From the NCBI RefSeq assembly GCF_900105585.1, contig NZ_FNRT01000002.1, positions 4,445,051 through 4,509,050 on the forward strand: DNA of 64,000 nt, read 5' to 3'. Positions 35,537 to 44,015 of the stretch are shown here, piece after piece. Position numbers and translations under genes: made by a program. The stretch comes from Nocardioides exalbidus (GTDB lineage: Bacteria; Actinomycetota; Actinomycetes; Propionibacteriales; Nocardioidaceae). Positions within the stretch are counted from its first letter, which is position 1; every line of letters begins with the position of its first letter. The notes below the pieces were generated by a model. That model did no database searches, was not told the origin of the DNA, and worked only from the letters and a program-made list of their open reading frames with translations.

Positions 35537-36217
35537 TCAGGACTTCTTCGCGGTCTTCTTGGCCGGGGCCTTCTTCGCGGGAGCCTTCTTGGCGGCGGTC
35601 TTGGCCGGCGCCTTCTTGGCCGCGGTGGTCTTCGCCGCGGTCTTCTTGGCCGGCGTCGCCTTCTTGGCGGCGGCGGTCTTGGCGGGAGCAGCCTTCTTGG
35701 CCGGCGCCTTCTTGGCAGCCGTGGTGGCGGGAGCAGCCTTCTTGGCCGAGGCCTTCTTGGCCGGCGTCGCCTTCTTGGCGGCGGCGGTCTTGGCAGGAGC
35801 AGCCTTCTTCGCCGGCGCCGCCGACTTGGCCGGTGCCTTCTTGGCGGTCGAGGAGGCAGCGCCGGTCACGGCCGCAGCCGCAGCGCGCACACCGGCGGGC
35901 GGCTTCGGCATGTTGGCGGCCGTCAGCTTGGGAAGCTTCTTCGCACCCGAGATGACGTCCTTGAGCTCCTTGCCGGCGGAGAACTTCGGCACGGACTTCT
36001 TCTTCGACTTGATCCGCTCACCCGTCTGCGGGTTGCGGACCCAGCGCGCGTTGCGCACGGCCTTCTCGAAGGAGCCGAAGCCCGTGATCGCGACCTTCTC
36101 GCCCTTCGCGACCTCGCGCGTGATCGTGTCGAGCACCGACTCGAGCGCGTGCGCCGCCTGCTTGCGGTTCCCCTCGTAACGCGCGGCGAGCGCGTCGATG
36201 AGCTCTGTCTTGTTCAC
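35537..36217 (-). CDS. hup: HU family DNA-binding protein with long Lys/Ala tail
   Basis: Nucleoid protein of 226 residues. Residues 1-90 are a normal HU fold (MNKTELIDALAARYEG, ITGFGSFEKAVRNARWVRNP); residues 95-226 are a histone H1-like tail rich in AKKA and PAKK repeats, typical of actinobacterial HupB/HupS. GTG 36217 is chosen since HU normally begins MNKTELI, with GGAAGGG upstream; an ATG five codons earlier is possible. A -35/-10 pair lies 58 bases upstream. Confidence 0.96.
   Translation of the reverse strand: MNKTELIDALAARYEGNRKQAAHALESVLDTITREVAKGEKVAITGFGSFEKAVRNARWVRNPQTGERIKSKKKSVPKFSAGKELKDVISGAKKLPKLTAANMPKPPAGVRAAAAAVTGAASSTAKKAPAKSAAPAKKAAPAKTAAAKKATPAKKASAKKAAPATTAAKKAPAKKAAPAKTAAAKKATPAKKTAAKTTAAKKAPAKTAAKKAPAKKAPAKKTAKKS
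35642..35809. repeat. Internal 57-bp direct repeat in the hup tail
   Basis: 57-base copies at 35642-35698 and 35753-35809 differ at one base and are 111 bases (37 codons) apart, so they keep frame. Expansion or contraction would change tail length without a frameshift. Confidence 0.85.
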
Positions 36218-36274
36218 TAGCTTCCCTTCCAATGAACCTCTGGAAGCCGAGCTCGTGCTCGACCCTTCCGTCGC

Positions 36275-36303
36275 ACGCTAGGCACAAGGAAGGGTGAGGA
36301 CAA
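36275..36303 (-). promoter_or_regulatory. Probable hup promoter
   Basis: On the minus strand TTGTCC (36303-36298), a 17-base spacer and TAGCGT (36280-36275). Predicted start of transcription about 50 bases before the hup GTG. Confidence 0.55.
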
Positions 36304-36333
36304 TCACCATCGCCCTTATTTGCAGGGGTTTTT

Positions 36334-36933
36334 TCAAGCAGTGACTGGCTTCCAGCTCGGCCGCGCGGCCTCGAAGGCCGTGATGTCGGCGTCGTGGCCG
36401 AGGGTGATCCCGATGTCGTCGAGTCCCTCCAGCAGCCGCCAGCGGGTGTAGTCGTCGATGTCGAAGGAGTCCTCGACGGCGTCCTCGCCCACGCCGGCAC
36501 GGACGGTGCGGCTCTCCAGGTCGACGGTGATCTCGCCGCCCGGGTGGTCCTCCATCCAGTCCCACAGGCGCTGCACGACCTTCTCGTCGACCTGCGCCGC
36601 GACCAGCCCGGCCTTGCCGGAGTTGCCGCGGAAGATGTCGGCGAAGCGCGAGGAGATGACGACCTTGAAGCCGTAGTTCTGCAGCGCCCACACGGCGTGC
36701 TCGCGCGAGCTGCCGGTGCCGAAGTCGGGACCGGCGACCAGCACCGTGCCGGCCGCGTAGGTCGGATCGTTGAGCACGAAGTCCGGGTCGTTGCGCCAGG
36801 CTGCGAACAGGCCGTCCTCGAAGCCGGTGCGGGTCACGCGCTTGAGGTAGACCGCCGGGATGATCTGGTCGGTGTCGACGTTGCTGCGCTTGAGCGGGAC
36901 GCCGAGACCGGTGTGGGTCGTGAACTTGTCCAT
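36334..36933 (-). CDS. leuD: 3-isopropylmalate dehydratase small subunit
   Basis: 199 residues; partner of LeuC in leucine synthesis. VPLKRSNVDTDQIIPAVYLK and FGTGSSREHAVWALQNYGFK are family hallmarks. Separated from leuC by three bases. No gene lies between its stop and the hup start; that 116-base gap holds the hup promoter. Confidence 0.97.
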   Translation of the reverse strand: MDKFTTHTGLGVPLKRSNVDTDQIIPAVYLKRVTRTGFEDGLFAAWRNDPDFVLNDPTYAAGTVLVAGPDFGTGSSREHAVWALQNYGFKVVISSRFADIFRGNSGKAGLVAAQVDEKVVQRLWDWMEDHPGGEITVDLESRTVRAGVGEDAVEDSFDIDDYTRWRLLEGLDDIGITLGHDADITAFEAARPSWKPVTA

Positions 36934-36936
36934 GGG

Positions 36937-38343
36937 TCAGACCTCCTGCAGGTCGGCCGGGCTGGAGAGGGTGCCGCGGATCGCGGTCGCGGCTGCGACG
37001 GGGACGGAGACGAGGTGCGTGCGCCCGCCCTTGCCCTGGCGGCCCTCGAAGTTGCGGTTGGACGTCGACGCGCTGCGCTCGCCGGGAGCCAGCTGGTCCG
37101 GGTTCATGCCCAGGCACATCGAGCAGCCCGCGCCGCGCCACTCGGCGCCCGAGGCGATGAACACCTTGTCGAGCCCCTCGGCCTCGGCCTGCAGCCGTAC
37201 GCGCACCGAGCCGGGCACGACGAGCAGGCGGGTGTCGTCGGCGACGTGGCGCCCGTCGAGGATCGACGCGGCCAGGCGGAGGTCCTCGATGCGCCCGTTG
37301 GTGCAGGAGCCGACGAAGACCGTGTCGACCTTGACCTCCCGCAGCGGCGTGCCGGCCTCGAGGCCCATGTACTGCAGGGCCTTCTCGGTGGCGATCTTGT
37401 CGTTGGGCTCGTCGAAGTCGTCGGGGCTCGGGACGCTGGCACCGAGCGGCGCACCCTGGCCGGGGTTGGTGCCCCACGTGACGAACGGCGTCATCGTCGC
37501 GGCGTCGAGCTCGATCTCCTTGTCGAAGACCGCGTCGTCGTCGGTGCGCAGCGTCCTCCAGTGCGCGACGGCGGCGTCCCAGTCGTCGCCCTTCGGCGCC
37601 TCGGGCTTGCCCTCGATGTAGTCGAAGGTTGTCTGGTCGGGGGCGATCAGGCCGGCCTTGGCGCCCCACTCGATCGACATGTTGCACACCGTCATCCGGC
37701 CCTCCATCGAGAGCTCCTCGATGGCCTGACCGCGGTACTCCACGATGTAGCCCTGACCGCCACCGGTGCCGGTGTGCGTGATCAGGGTGAGCACCATGTC
37801 CTTGGCCGTGACGCCCTCGGGCAGGCTGCCATTGATGGTGACGGCCATCGTCTTGGGCTTCGCCTGCGTCAGCGTCTGCGTGGCGAGCACGTGCTCGACC
37901 TCGGAGGTGCCGATGCCGAAGGCGATCGCGCCGAACGCGCCGTGCGTGGAGGTGTGCGAGTCGCCGCACACGATCGTCATGCCAGGCTGGGTCAGGCCGA
38001 GCTGCGGCCCGACGACATGCACGATGCCCTGCTCGATGTCGCCGAGCGGGTGCAGCCGGACGCCGAAGTCGGCGGCGTTCTTGCGGAGCGTCTCCACCTG
38101 GGTGCGGCTGACGGGGTCGGCGATCGGCTTGTCCCAGTCGATGGTGGGGACGTTGTGGTCCTCGGTCGCGAGCGTCAGGTCGGGTCGGCGCACGGTGCGG
38201 TTGGCCAGGCGCAGGCCGTCGAAGGCCTGCGGCGAGGTCACCTCGTGGAGGAGGTGGAGGTCGATGAAGAGGAGGTCGGGCTCTCCGGCGGCACTGCGGA
38301 CGACGTGCTCGTCCCAGACTTTCTCGGACAGGGTCTTGCCCAT
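36937..38343 (-). CDS. leuC: 3-isopropylmalate dehydratase large subunit
   Basis: Aconitase-family enzyme of 468 residues isomerising 2- to 3-isopropylmalate. Fe-S ligands appear in VGSCTNGRIEDLRLA and GCSMCLGMNPDQL; VCGDSHTSTHGAFGA and TFDYIEGK are also conserved. AAGGAG precedes the ATG by eight bases. Divergent from an IclR regulator, the arrangement of NdgR/LtbR with leuCD in actinobacteria. Confidence 0.97.
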   Translation of the reverse strand: MGKTLSEKVWDEHVVRSAAGEPDLLFIDLHLLHEVTSPQAFDGLRLANRTVRRPDLTLATEDHNVPTIDWDKPIADPVSRTQVETLRKNAADFGVRLHPLGDIEQGIVHVVGPQLGLTQPGMTIVCGDSHTSTHGAFGAIAFGIGTSEVEHVLATQTLTQAKPKTMAVTINGSLPEGVTAKDMVLTLITHTGTGGGQGYIVEYRGQAIEELSMEGRMTVCNMSIEWGAKAGLIAPDQTTFDYIEGKPEAPKGDDWDAAVAHWRTLRTDDDAVFDKEIELDAATMTPFVTWGTNPGQGAPLGASVPSPDDFDEPNDKIATEKALQYMGLEAGTPLREVKVDTVFVGSCTNGRIEDLRLAASILDGRHVADDTRLLVVPGSVRVRLQAEAEGLDKVFIASGAEWRGAGCSMCLGMNPDQLAPGERSASTSNRNFEGRQGKGGRTHLVSVPVAAATAIRGTLSSPADLQEV

Positions 38344-38390
38344 GACACAAACTCCTTCGACTTCAACGTGCGGTGGGGCGACGCTACATC

Positions 38391-38419
38391 TTGCATCCCA
38401 CTCCCTGAGATGACAATAT
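38391..38419 (+). promoter_or_regulatory. Probable leaderless promoter of the IclR gene
   Basis: TTGCAT (38391-38396), 17-base spacer, CAATAT (38414-38419), then six bases to the ATG, placing the likely transcription start at the initiation codon. The 82-base divergent region must also hold the leuC promoter and any regulator site. Confidence 0.5.
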
Positions 38420-38425
38420 CGGCAT

Positions 38426-39148
38426 ATGGACAACGGATCTGGCGTCGGCGTTCTCGACAAGGCCGCGCTCGTGCTCGCAGCGCTCGAGGCCGGACCGGCC
38501 ACGCTGGCCGGTCTCGTCGCCGGCACCGGGCTGGCCCGACCCACCGCCCACCGCCTCGCCGTCGCCCTGGAGCACCACCGCCTCGTCGCCCGCGACATGC
38601 AGGGCCGCTTCGTCCTCGGCCCGCGGCTGGCCGAGCTCTCGGCCGCCGCCGGCGAGGATCGCCTCCTCGCGGCCGCCGGCCCGGTCCTGGCCCGCCTGCG
38701 CGACATCACCGGCGAGTCGGCCCAGCTCTGGCGCCGCCAGGGCGAGCACCGCGTCTGCGTCGCCGCAGCCGAGCGCCCCTCCGGCCTGCGCGACACGATC
38801 CCCGTCGGCTCGCAGCTCACCATGAACGCCGGGTCCGCCGCGCAGATCCTGCTCGCCTGGGAGGACCCTGAGCGGATGCACCGCGGCCTGCAGAACGCCG
38901 CCTTCTCCGCCACCGCCCTGTCCGGCATCCGCCGCCGCGGCTGGTCGCAGTCGGTCGGCGAGCGCGAGCAGGGCGTCGCGTCGGTCTCCGCGCCCGTCCG
39001 CTCCCCCGGTGGCAAGGTCATCGCGGCGGTCTCGGTCTCCGGTCCCCTCGAGCGCCTCTCGCGCCAGCCCGGCCGGATGCACGCACCCGCCGTCCTCGCC
39101 GCCGCCGACCGGCTCTCCGAGTCGCTGCGGCGCGCCGCGTCGGAGTAG
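38426..39148 (+). CDS. IclR-family regulator, NdgR/LtbR-like
   Basis: 240 residues: N-terminal winged helix (VLDKAALVLAALEAGPATLA, TGLARPTAHRLAVALEHH) and C-terminal effector domain (SAQLWRRQGEHRVCVAAAE, LTMNAGSAAQILLAWED). Position divergent from leuCD matches NdgR/LtbR, which controls leucine and other amino-acid genes in related bacteria; the symbol is left blank because orthology was not tested. Confidence 0.9.
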   Translation: MDNGSGVGVLDKAALVLAALEAGPATLAGLVAGTGLARPTAHRLAVALEHHRLVARDMQGRFVLGPRLAELSAAAGEDRLLAAAGPVLARLRDITGESAQLWRRQGEHRVCVAAAERPSGLRDTIPVGSQLTMNAGSAAQILLAWEDPERMHRGLQNAAFSATALSGIRRRGWSQSVGEREQGVASVSAPVRSPGGKVIAAVSVSGPLERLSRQPGRMHAPAVLAAADRLSESLRRAASE

Positions 39149-39167
39149 CCGCCGCCCCACGACCGGC

Positions 39168-39566
39168 TCAGAGCAGCAGGCCGAGCCCGAGGCAGGTGAG
39201 GCCGAGGGCGAGCACGGTCGCGCCGGCGAACACCAGCGCGACGAGCCCGTTGGGCCTCTCGCGCCCCTCGCCCATCGAGGAGAAGAAGAACCCCGCCGGC
39301 ATGAGGATCGCCGCGGCCGGGGCGCCGGTGCGGGCGAGCCATCCGATCGCGCCGTCCAGGTCGGCGGCGTCGGCGTAGGGCTGGATCGCGAGCCCGAGCA
39401 GCAGCAGGACCGCGGCGTGGGCGTGCCCGGCGCGCGCGAAGCCGATCTGGAACGCCGTCGCCGTGCCGGGCCTGCGCCAGAGCCGCATCAGGTAGAGGCC
39501 GCCCGTCTCGACGGTGACGAGCGAGAGCAGCAGGATCCCGGCGAGGGCCTGGGACTCAGCAGACAT
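39168..39566 (-). CDS. Four-helix membrane protein of unknown function
   Basis: 132 residues from ATG 39566 (GGAGG six bases upstream). Four hydrophobic helices; AFQIGFARAGHAHAAVLLLL and AILMPAGFFFSSMGEGRERP are the notable conserved-looking parts with a His pair. Divergent from a MerR regulator that may control it. Family not recognised with certainty. Confidence 0.78.
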   Translation of the reverse strand: MSAESQALAGILLLSLVTVETGGLYLMRLWRRPGTATAFQIGFARAGHAHAAVLLLLGLAIQPYADAADLDGAIGWLARTGAPAAAILMPAGFFFSSMGEGRERPNGLVALVFAGATVLALGLTCLGLGLLL

Positions 39567-39583
39567 GATGACCTCCGATTGCT

Positions 39584-39600
39584 GGATAGCGTTGCTATCC
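39584..39600. promoter_or_regulatory. Perfect inverted repeat, likely MerR operator
   Basis: GGATAGC-GTT-GCTATCC, seven-base arms around three bases, lying in the 76-base gap between the membrane protein gene and the MerR-like gene. MerR-type regulators often bind dyads in such divergent promoters. Confidence 0.55.
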
Positions 39601-39642
39601 AATATGGGACACCTGAACTATCCGATGTGTCAAGATGTCCGC

Positions 39643-40257
39643 ATGCGCCTCGCCGAGCTGTCCCGCACCAGCGGCCTCCCCACCGCGACGATCAAGTACT
39701 ACCTCCGCCTCGGGCTGCTGGCGCCCGGCGCGACCGAGAGCAGCACCTGGGCGTCGTACGACGACTCGCACGTGCGCCGCCTCGCCCTCGTCCGCGCGCT
39801 GACCGAGGTCGCGGGCCTCTCGCTCGAGGACGTGCGGCGCGTGCTGGGGGCGGTCGACGACGTCTCGGTCCCGCTGCACGAGAGCTTCGGCACCGCCCAG
39901 TGGCTGCTCTCCCCCGAGCCGGAGGCGGCCCCATCCCGGGAGGCGCTCGAGATGGTCGACGGCCTCGTCGCGCGGCAGGGGTGGCACCTCGCCGACGGGG
40001 GCCCGCTCCGGGCACGCCTCGCGGGCCAGCTCGACACCCTCGCGCGACTCGACTTCCCCGCGACCGACGAGCTCCTCGACACCTACGCCGACTCCCTCCG
40101 GCCACTCGTCGAGCTCGACGTGTCGCGGATCCCCACCGAGGACCGCACGCGGGCCGTCGAGCGGGTCGTGGTCGGCACCCTGCTCTACGAACCGGTGATC
40201 GCGAGCATCCGCCGGATGCTGGCGGAGGTGGTGTCCAGCGAGACCCTAGACAGCTGA
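39643..40257 (+). CDS. MerR-family transcriptional regulator
   Basis: 204 residues. N-terminal MerR winged helix: MRLAELSRTSGLPTATIKYY, RLGLLAPGATESSTWASYDD, then LTEVAGLSLEDVRRVLGAVD. The C-terminal part lacks a metal-binding cysteine cluster and may sense another ligand. ATG 39643 gives the usual start; an ATG at 39625 is also in frame. Divergent from a small membrane protein gene across a perfect dyad. Confidence 0.87.
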   Translation: MRLAELSRTSGLPTATIKYYLRLGLLAPGATESSTWASYDDSHVRRLALVRALTEVAGLSLEDVRRVLGAVDDVSVPLHESFGTAQWLLSPEPEAAPSREALEMVDGLVARQGWHLADGGPLRARLAGQLDTLARLDFPATDELLDTYADSLRPLVELDVSRIPTEDRTRAVERVVVGTLLYEPVIASIRRMLAEVVSSETLDS

Positions 40258-40297
40258 TTCCTTCTCACCGCCGTCGTTTGTCGGGCACAGTTGCGCC

Positions 40298-40888
40298 ATG
40301 AGCGATCTCGTGGACCTCGGACCCGCAGGAGAACGGCTGGTGGCGGTGGCCGCGCACGTCACCGACGACCAGCTGGGTGGACCCACGCCCTGCGAGGGCC
40401 GCACGGTCGGCCAGCTCGTCGCGCACCTCGTCGGGCTGACGCTCGCGTTCCGGGCCGCTGCCGACAAGGACTTCGGGCCGCTCACCGACACGAACCCCGA
40501 CGACAGCGGCTGGCCGGACCCCGAGCCCGGGTGGCGCGACGCGCTGGCGACACAGGTCCCGGCGATGACCCGGGCATGGCGGAACCCCGCCGCGTGGGAC
40601 GGGATGACCCGCGCCGGCGGCGTCGACCTGCCCGGTCAGGTCGGTGGCCTGGTCGCCCTCGACGAGATCGTCCTCCACGGCTGGGACCTGGCGCGGGCGA
40701 CGGGCCAGCCCTACGACTGCGACGACGCGACCGCCGAGGCCTGCATGGCCTTCGTCGGCGGCTTCGAGGAGTCGGGCACGCCCGGCCTCTTCGCCCCCGC
40801 GGTCGGCGTCACCGACGACGCCAGCCCCTTCGAGCGCGTGCTCGCCCGCTCGGGTCGCGACCCGCAGTGGTCGAAGGAGGGCCGATGA
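40298..40888 (+). CDS. TIGR03086-family (DinB-like, maleylpyruvate-isomerase-fold) protein
   Basis: 196 residues with the actinobacterial TIGR03086 pattern: TPCEGRTVGQLVAHLVGLT near residue 30, which carries the first metal-ligand His, and LDEIVLHGWDLARATGQPY near 130, which carries the second. The fold is shared with mycothiol-dependent enzymes; activity unknown. It overlaps the next gene by an ATGA. Confidence 0.82.
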   Translation: MSDLVDLGPAGERLVAVAAHVTDDQLGGPTPCEGRTVGQLVAHLVGLTLAFRAAADKDFGPLTDTNPDDSGWPDPEPGWRDALATQVPAMTRAWRNPAAWDGMTRAGGVDLPGQVGGLVALDEIVLHGWDLARATGQPYDCDDATAEACMAFVGGFEESGTPGLFAPAVGVTDDASPFERVLARSGRDPQWSKEGR

Positions 40889-41289
40889 AGGCGGTCCTCT
40901 CCATCCTGCTGCGCCTCGCCGTCATCGGGCTGGCGCTGATCCTCTACACCGAGGTGGCCGTCCCGGCGATGAGCCGGACGAGCAACGACGCCAACATCGG
41001 CGCCGGCCTCATCGCCTTCGCGGGTCTCGCCCTCATCGGCTTCGCCGGTGGCCTGCTCGACGGCATCAGCCAGGGAGCGCTGACGTCCGCGCTCTGGTGG
41101 CTGGTCATCGCCGCCGGCATCGCGCTCGGCTGGTGGCTGGTCCCGCCGTGGCTGCGCAACACGAGCGACTACTCCTACACCACCTTGCTGCAGCAGAGCC
41201 GCGACGTCGTGCCCTTCATCTTCGGACTCGTCGCAGGACCCGCCGTCGTGGCGTCGGGCATCGGCGGCGTGATGGGTCGCGGTCGCTGA
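40885..41289 (+). CDS. Four-helix membrane protein
   Basis: 134 residues, four hydrophobic helices (LLRLAVIGLALILYTEVAVP, LIAFAGLALIGFAGGLL, ALWWLVIAAGIALGWWLV, VPFIFGLVAGPAVVASGIG). No family recognised. Coupled to the preceding DinB-like gene by an ATGA overlap; converges with ogt after 12 bases. Confidence 0.75.
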   Translation: MKAVLSILLRLAVIGLALILYTEVAVPAMSRTSNDANIGAGLIAFAGLALIGFAGGLLDGISQGALTSALWWLVIAAGIALGWWLVPPWLRNTSDYSYTTLLQQSRDVVPFIFGLVAGPAVVASGIGGVMGRGR

Positions 41290-41301
41290 GGCCGAGGCGA
41301 C

Positions 41302-41784
41302 TCAGAAGAGCGCGTCCTGCTCCAGCTCGAGCAGCTGCTGCTTGCGCTCCAGCCCACCGGCGTACCCGGTGAGCGTGCCGTTGGCACCGATGACCCGGTG
41401 GCACGGCACCACGATCGGGATCGGGTTGCGGCCGTTGGCCAGGCCGACGGCGCGCGAGGCGGCGTTGGTCATTCCGAGCCGGCCGGCGATCTCGCCGTAG
41501 GACGCGGTCTCGCCGTAGGCGATCTTCTCCAGCTGGGTCCACACCCGGCGCTGGAAGTCGGTGCCGACCGGCGCGAGCGGCAGGTCGAAGTCCGTGAGCT
41601 CGCGGTCGAAGTACGCCGTCAGCTGGCGCACGGTCTCGACCAGCACGGGGTCGTCGTCGGAGCGGGACCCGAGCGGCCGCCCGTCGGCGGGCTGGTTGAA
41701 GGGCGAGAACTCGATCGCGACGATCGAGCCGTCGCGCTCGACGATGCGCAGGTCGCCGATCGGCGAGGGCATCACGGTCCACAT
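41302..41784 (-). CDS. ogt: Methylated-DNA--[protein]-cysteine S-methyltransferase
   Basis: Suicide repair protein removing O6-alkylguanine, 160 residues. The acceptor motif IPIVVPCHRVIG, the helix-turn-helix region TASYGEIAGRLGM and NAASRAVGLANGRNP are present. Its ATG lies one base after the stop of the Ada-AlkA fusion gene, so the two are one alkylation-repair operon. Confidence 0.95.
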   Translation of the reverse strand: MWTVMPSPIGDLRIVERDGSIVAIEFSPFNQPADGRPLGSRSDDDPVLVETVRQLTAYFDRELTDFDLPLAPVGTDFQRRVWTQLEKIAYGETASYGEIAGRLGMTNAASRAVGLANGRNPIPIVVPCHRVIGANGTLTGYAGGLERKQQLLELEQDALF

Positions 41785-41785
41785 G

Positions 41786-43261
41786 TCAGGTCTCCTTCGG
41801 AGCGGGCGTGTCGGGCATCAGGGGGTTCCAGAGGTGCATCAGGGCGTAGGACCGCCAGGGCCGCCACCGCTCGGTGTCGACCGAGCCTCCCAGATCGGCG
41901 AGCACCCTGCGGACGGCGAGATCGGTGGGCAGGAAGGCGTCGGGGTGGCCGAGCGCCCGCATCGCGACGTAGTCGGCGGTCCAGGCGCCGATGCCCGGCA
42001 GGTCCATGAGGGAGCGGCGTACGTCGTCGCGGTCGGGGCCGCGGTCCAGCACCACCGAACCGTCGGCGAGCGCGGAGGCGAGGCCCACCAGGGCCCGGCC
42101 TCGCGCCCGCGGCATCGGCAGGGTCTCGGGGTCGACCCCGGCGAGGGTCGCGGCGTCGGGGAACAGGTGCGTGAGCCCGGCCACGGGCGAGTCGACGGGA
42201 CGGCCGTGCGCGGCCACCAGCCGACCGGCGACCGTCCGGGCGCCGGTCACGCTGACCTGCTGCCCGATCACGGTCCTCACCGCCGTCTCGTCGCCGTCGA
42301 CCTGGCCCGGCACCCGCAGGCCGGGCGTCGCCCGCACCAGGTCACCGAGGACGGGATCGGCACCGAGGTGCTCGTCCACCGCCCGGGGATCGCAGTCGGC
42401 GTCCAGCAGCCGGCGGACGCGCTCGCCCGCGGCCGCGGTGTCGCGCAGGTCGTGGAGCCAGAACTCGGCCCGCACCGACGCCGTGCCCGGGCCCGCGGGG
42501 ATGTCGGCCAGCTCGAGCCGGACGGTGCCGGGGCCGTGGGGCAGGTCGAGCGTCCGGGCGTACCAGCCGGGCGCGGCGACCTCGACGCCCGGCACCAGGT
42601 GGAAGGCGAGGAAGTCGAGCAGCCGGCGTCCGGCGAAGGGCGTGCGCACGGGCAGCCGCATCGCGATGGCGCCACCCGACGAGCCGGCGGCGCGCGTGCC
42701 GCGGAGCTCGCTCGGCGAGGCGGCGTAGATCTCGCGCAGGGTCTCGTTGAACTGCCGCACGCTCGCGAAGCCGGCGGCGAAGGCGACGTCGGTGAGCGGC
42801 AGGTCGGTGGTCTCGATGAGGACGCGGGCACTCTGGGCGCGACGGGCCCGGGCCAGCGACAGCGGCGTGGCGCCGAGCTCCTGGGTGAGCAGCCGGCCGA
42901 GGTGGCGCGGCGTGTAGCCGACCCGACGGGCCAGACCCTCCACACCCTCGCGGTCCACCAGCCCGTCGGCGATGAGTCGCATGGCGCGGCCGGCGACGTC
43001 GGCGGCGACGTCCCACTCCGGGCTGCCGGGCGTGGCGTCGGGCAGGCAGCGCCTGCAGGCGCGGTAGCCGGCCGCATGTGCGCTGGCCGCGGTCGCGTGG
43101 AAGGTCACGTTGCGTTCGGCCGGGGTGCGCGCCGGGCAGGAGGGCCGGCAGTAGATCCCGGTCGTGCGGACGGCCGTGTAGAAGACGCCGTCGAAGCGGC
43201 GGTCCCGGCTCTGCACCGCGCGGTAGCAGGCCTCGGTGTCGAGGTGTCCGGTCGGTGTCAT
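41786..43261 (-). CDS. alkA: Ada regulator domain fused to AlkA 3-methyladenine DNA glycosylase
   Basis: 491 residues. N-terminal Ada zinc domain accepting methyl groups from phosphotriesters (GIYCRPSCPARTP, then CRRCLPDATPG), an AraC-type helix-turn-helix (LARRVGYTPRHLGRLLTQEL, AFAAGFASVRQFNETLREIY), then AlkA (N-terminal TBP-like part, helix-hairpin-helix LPGIGAWTADYVAMRALG and the catalytic Asp in FLPTDLAVRR). It can sense alkylation, regulate and repair. ATG 43261 chosen. Followed at one base by ogt. Confidence 0.94.
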   Translation of the reverse strand: MTPTGHLDTEACYRAVQSRDRRFDGVFYTAVRTTGIYCRPSCPARTPAERNVTFHATAASAHAAGYRACRRCLPDATPGSPEWDVAADVAGRAMRLIADGLVDREGVEGLARRVGYTPRHLGRLLTQELGATPLSLARARRAQSARVLIETTDLPLTDVAFAAGFASVRQFNETLREIYAASPSELRGTRAAGSSGGAIAMRLPVRTPFAGRRLLDFLAFHLVPGVEVAAPGWYARTLDLPHGPGTVRLELADIPAGPGTASVRAEFWLHDLRDTAAAGERVRRLLDADCDPRAVDEHLGADPVLGDLVRATPGLRVPGQVDGDETAVRTVIGQQVSVTGARTVAGRLVAAHGRPVDSPVAGLTHLFPDAATLAGVDPETLPMPRARGRALVGLASALADGSVVLDRGPDRDDVRRSLMDLPGIGAWTADYVAMRALGHPDAFLPTDLAVRRVLADLGGSVDTERWRPWRSYALMHLWNPLMPDTPAPKET

Positions 43262-43337
43262 GCGTCCAGTGTGGCCCGCGCACCCTGGTCTCACCAGCGG
43301 AAAACGGACACGGCCGTCGGCGGCCTTCCGACGACCT

Positions 43338-44015
43338 TCAGCCGCCGCTGCGGTAGCGCCTCTCGGGCCGGCCGGCACCGCCGTACTGGAGGCGGACCGT
43401 GACCGACCCGCGCGCGACGAAGTGCTCGAGGTAGCGGCGGGCGGACACGCGCGAGATGCCGACGACGTCGGCGCACTCCGCCGCCGACAGCTCGCCCGCG
43501 TCCCGCAGCGCCGCCTCGACGGCGTCGGCGGTCTCCGGGCTCAGGCCCTTCGGCAGGCTCGCGGCGGGGACCGCGACGGTGGCCGCGCCGAACACCGCGT
43601 CGATGTCGTGCTGCGCGGGTGCGCCGGTGCCGGCCAGCGCCTGGTGGGCGGCGCGGAACGACTCCAGGCGCACGCGGAGGTCGTCGTAGTCGAAGGGCTT
43701 CACGAGGTAGTGCACCGCTCCCCCGGACGCCGCGGCGCGCACGGTGTCGGCCTCGCGGGCCGCCGTCACGACCAGCACGCCGACGTCGTCCCCACCGGCT
43801 CGCAGCCGGCGCAGCACGTCGATGCCGGTCATGTCGGGCAGGTGCACGTCGAGCAGGACGAGGTCGGGCCGCAGGCGCGCGACGTCGTCGAGGGCTGCCT
43901 GGCCGGTGCTGGCGACCCCAACCACGACGAAGCCCGGGGTGCGCTCGACGAACTGCGTGTGGATCCGCGCCACCATGAAGTCGTCGTCGACCACGAGCAC
44001 GTTGACGTCGCTCAC
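43338..44015 (-). CDS. CitB/DctR-type response regulator
   Basis: 225 residues: receiver domain (VNVLVVDDDFMVARIHTQFV, phospho-acceptor in LVLLDVHLPDMTG, Lys in YLVKPFDYDDLRVRL) and a C-terminal helix-turn-helix (ECADVVGISRVSARRYLEHF). GTG 44015 overlaps the kinase stop (GTGA). Likely controls the divergent tct transporter operon in response to an external carboxylate. Confidence 0.93.
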   Translation of the reverse strand: MSDVNVLVVDDDFMVARIHTQFVERTPGFVVVGVASTGQAALDDVARLRPDLVLLDVHLPDMTGIDVLRRLRAGGDDVGVLVVTAAREADTVRAAASGGAVHYLVKPFDYDDLRVRLESFRAAHQALAGTGAPAQHDIDAVFGAATVAVPAASLPKGLSPETADAVEAALRDAGELSAAECADVVGISRVSARRYLEHFVARGSVTVRLQYGGAGRPERRYRSGG

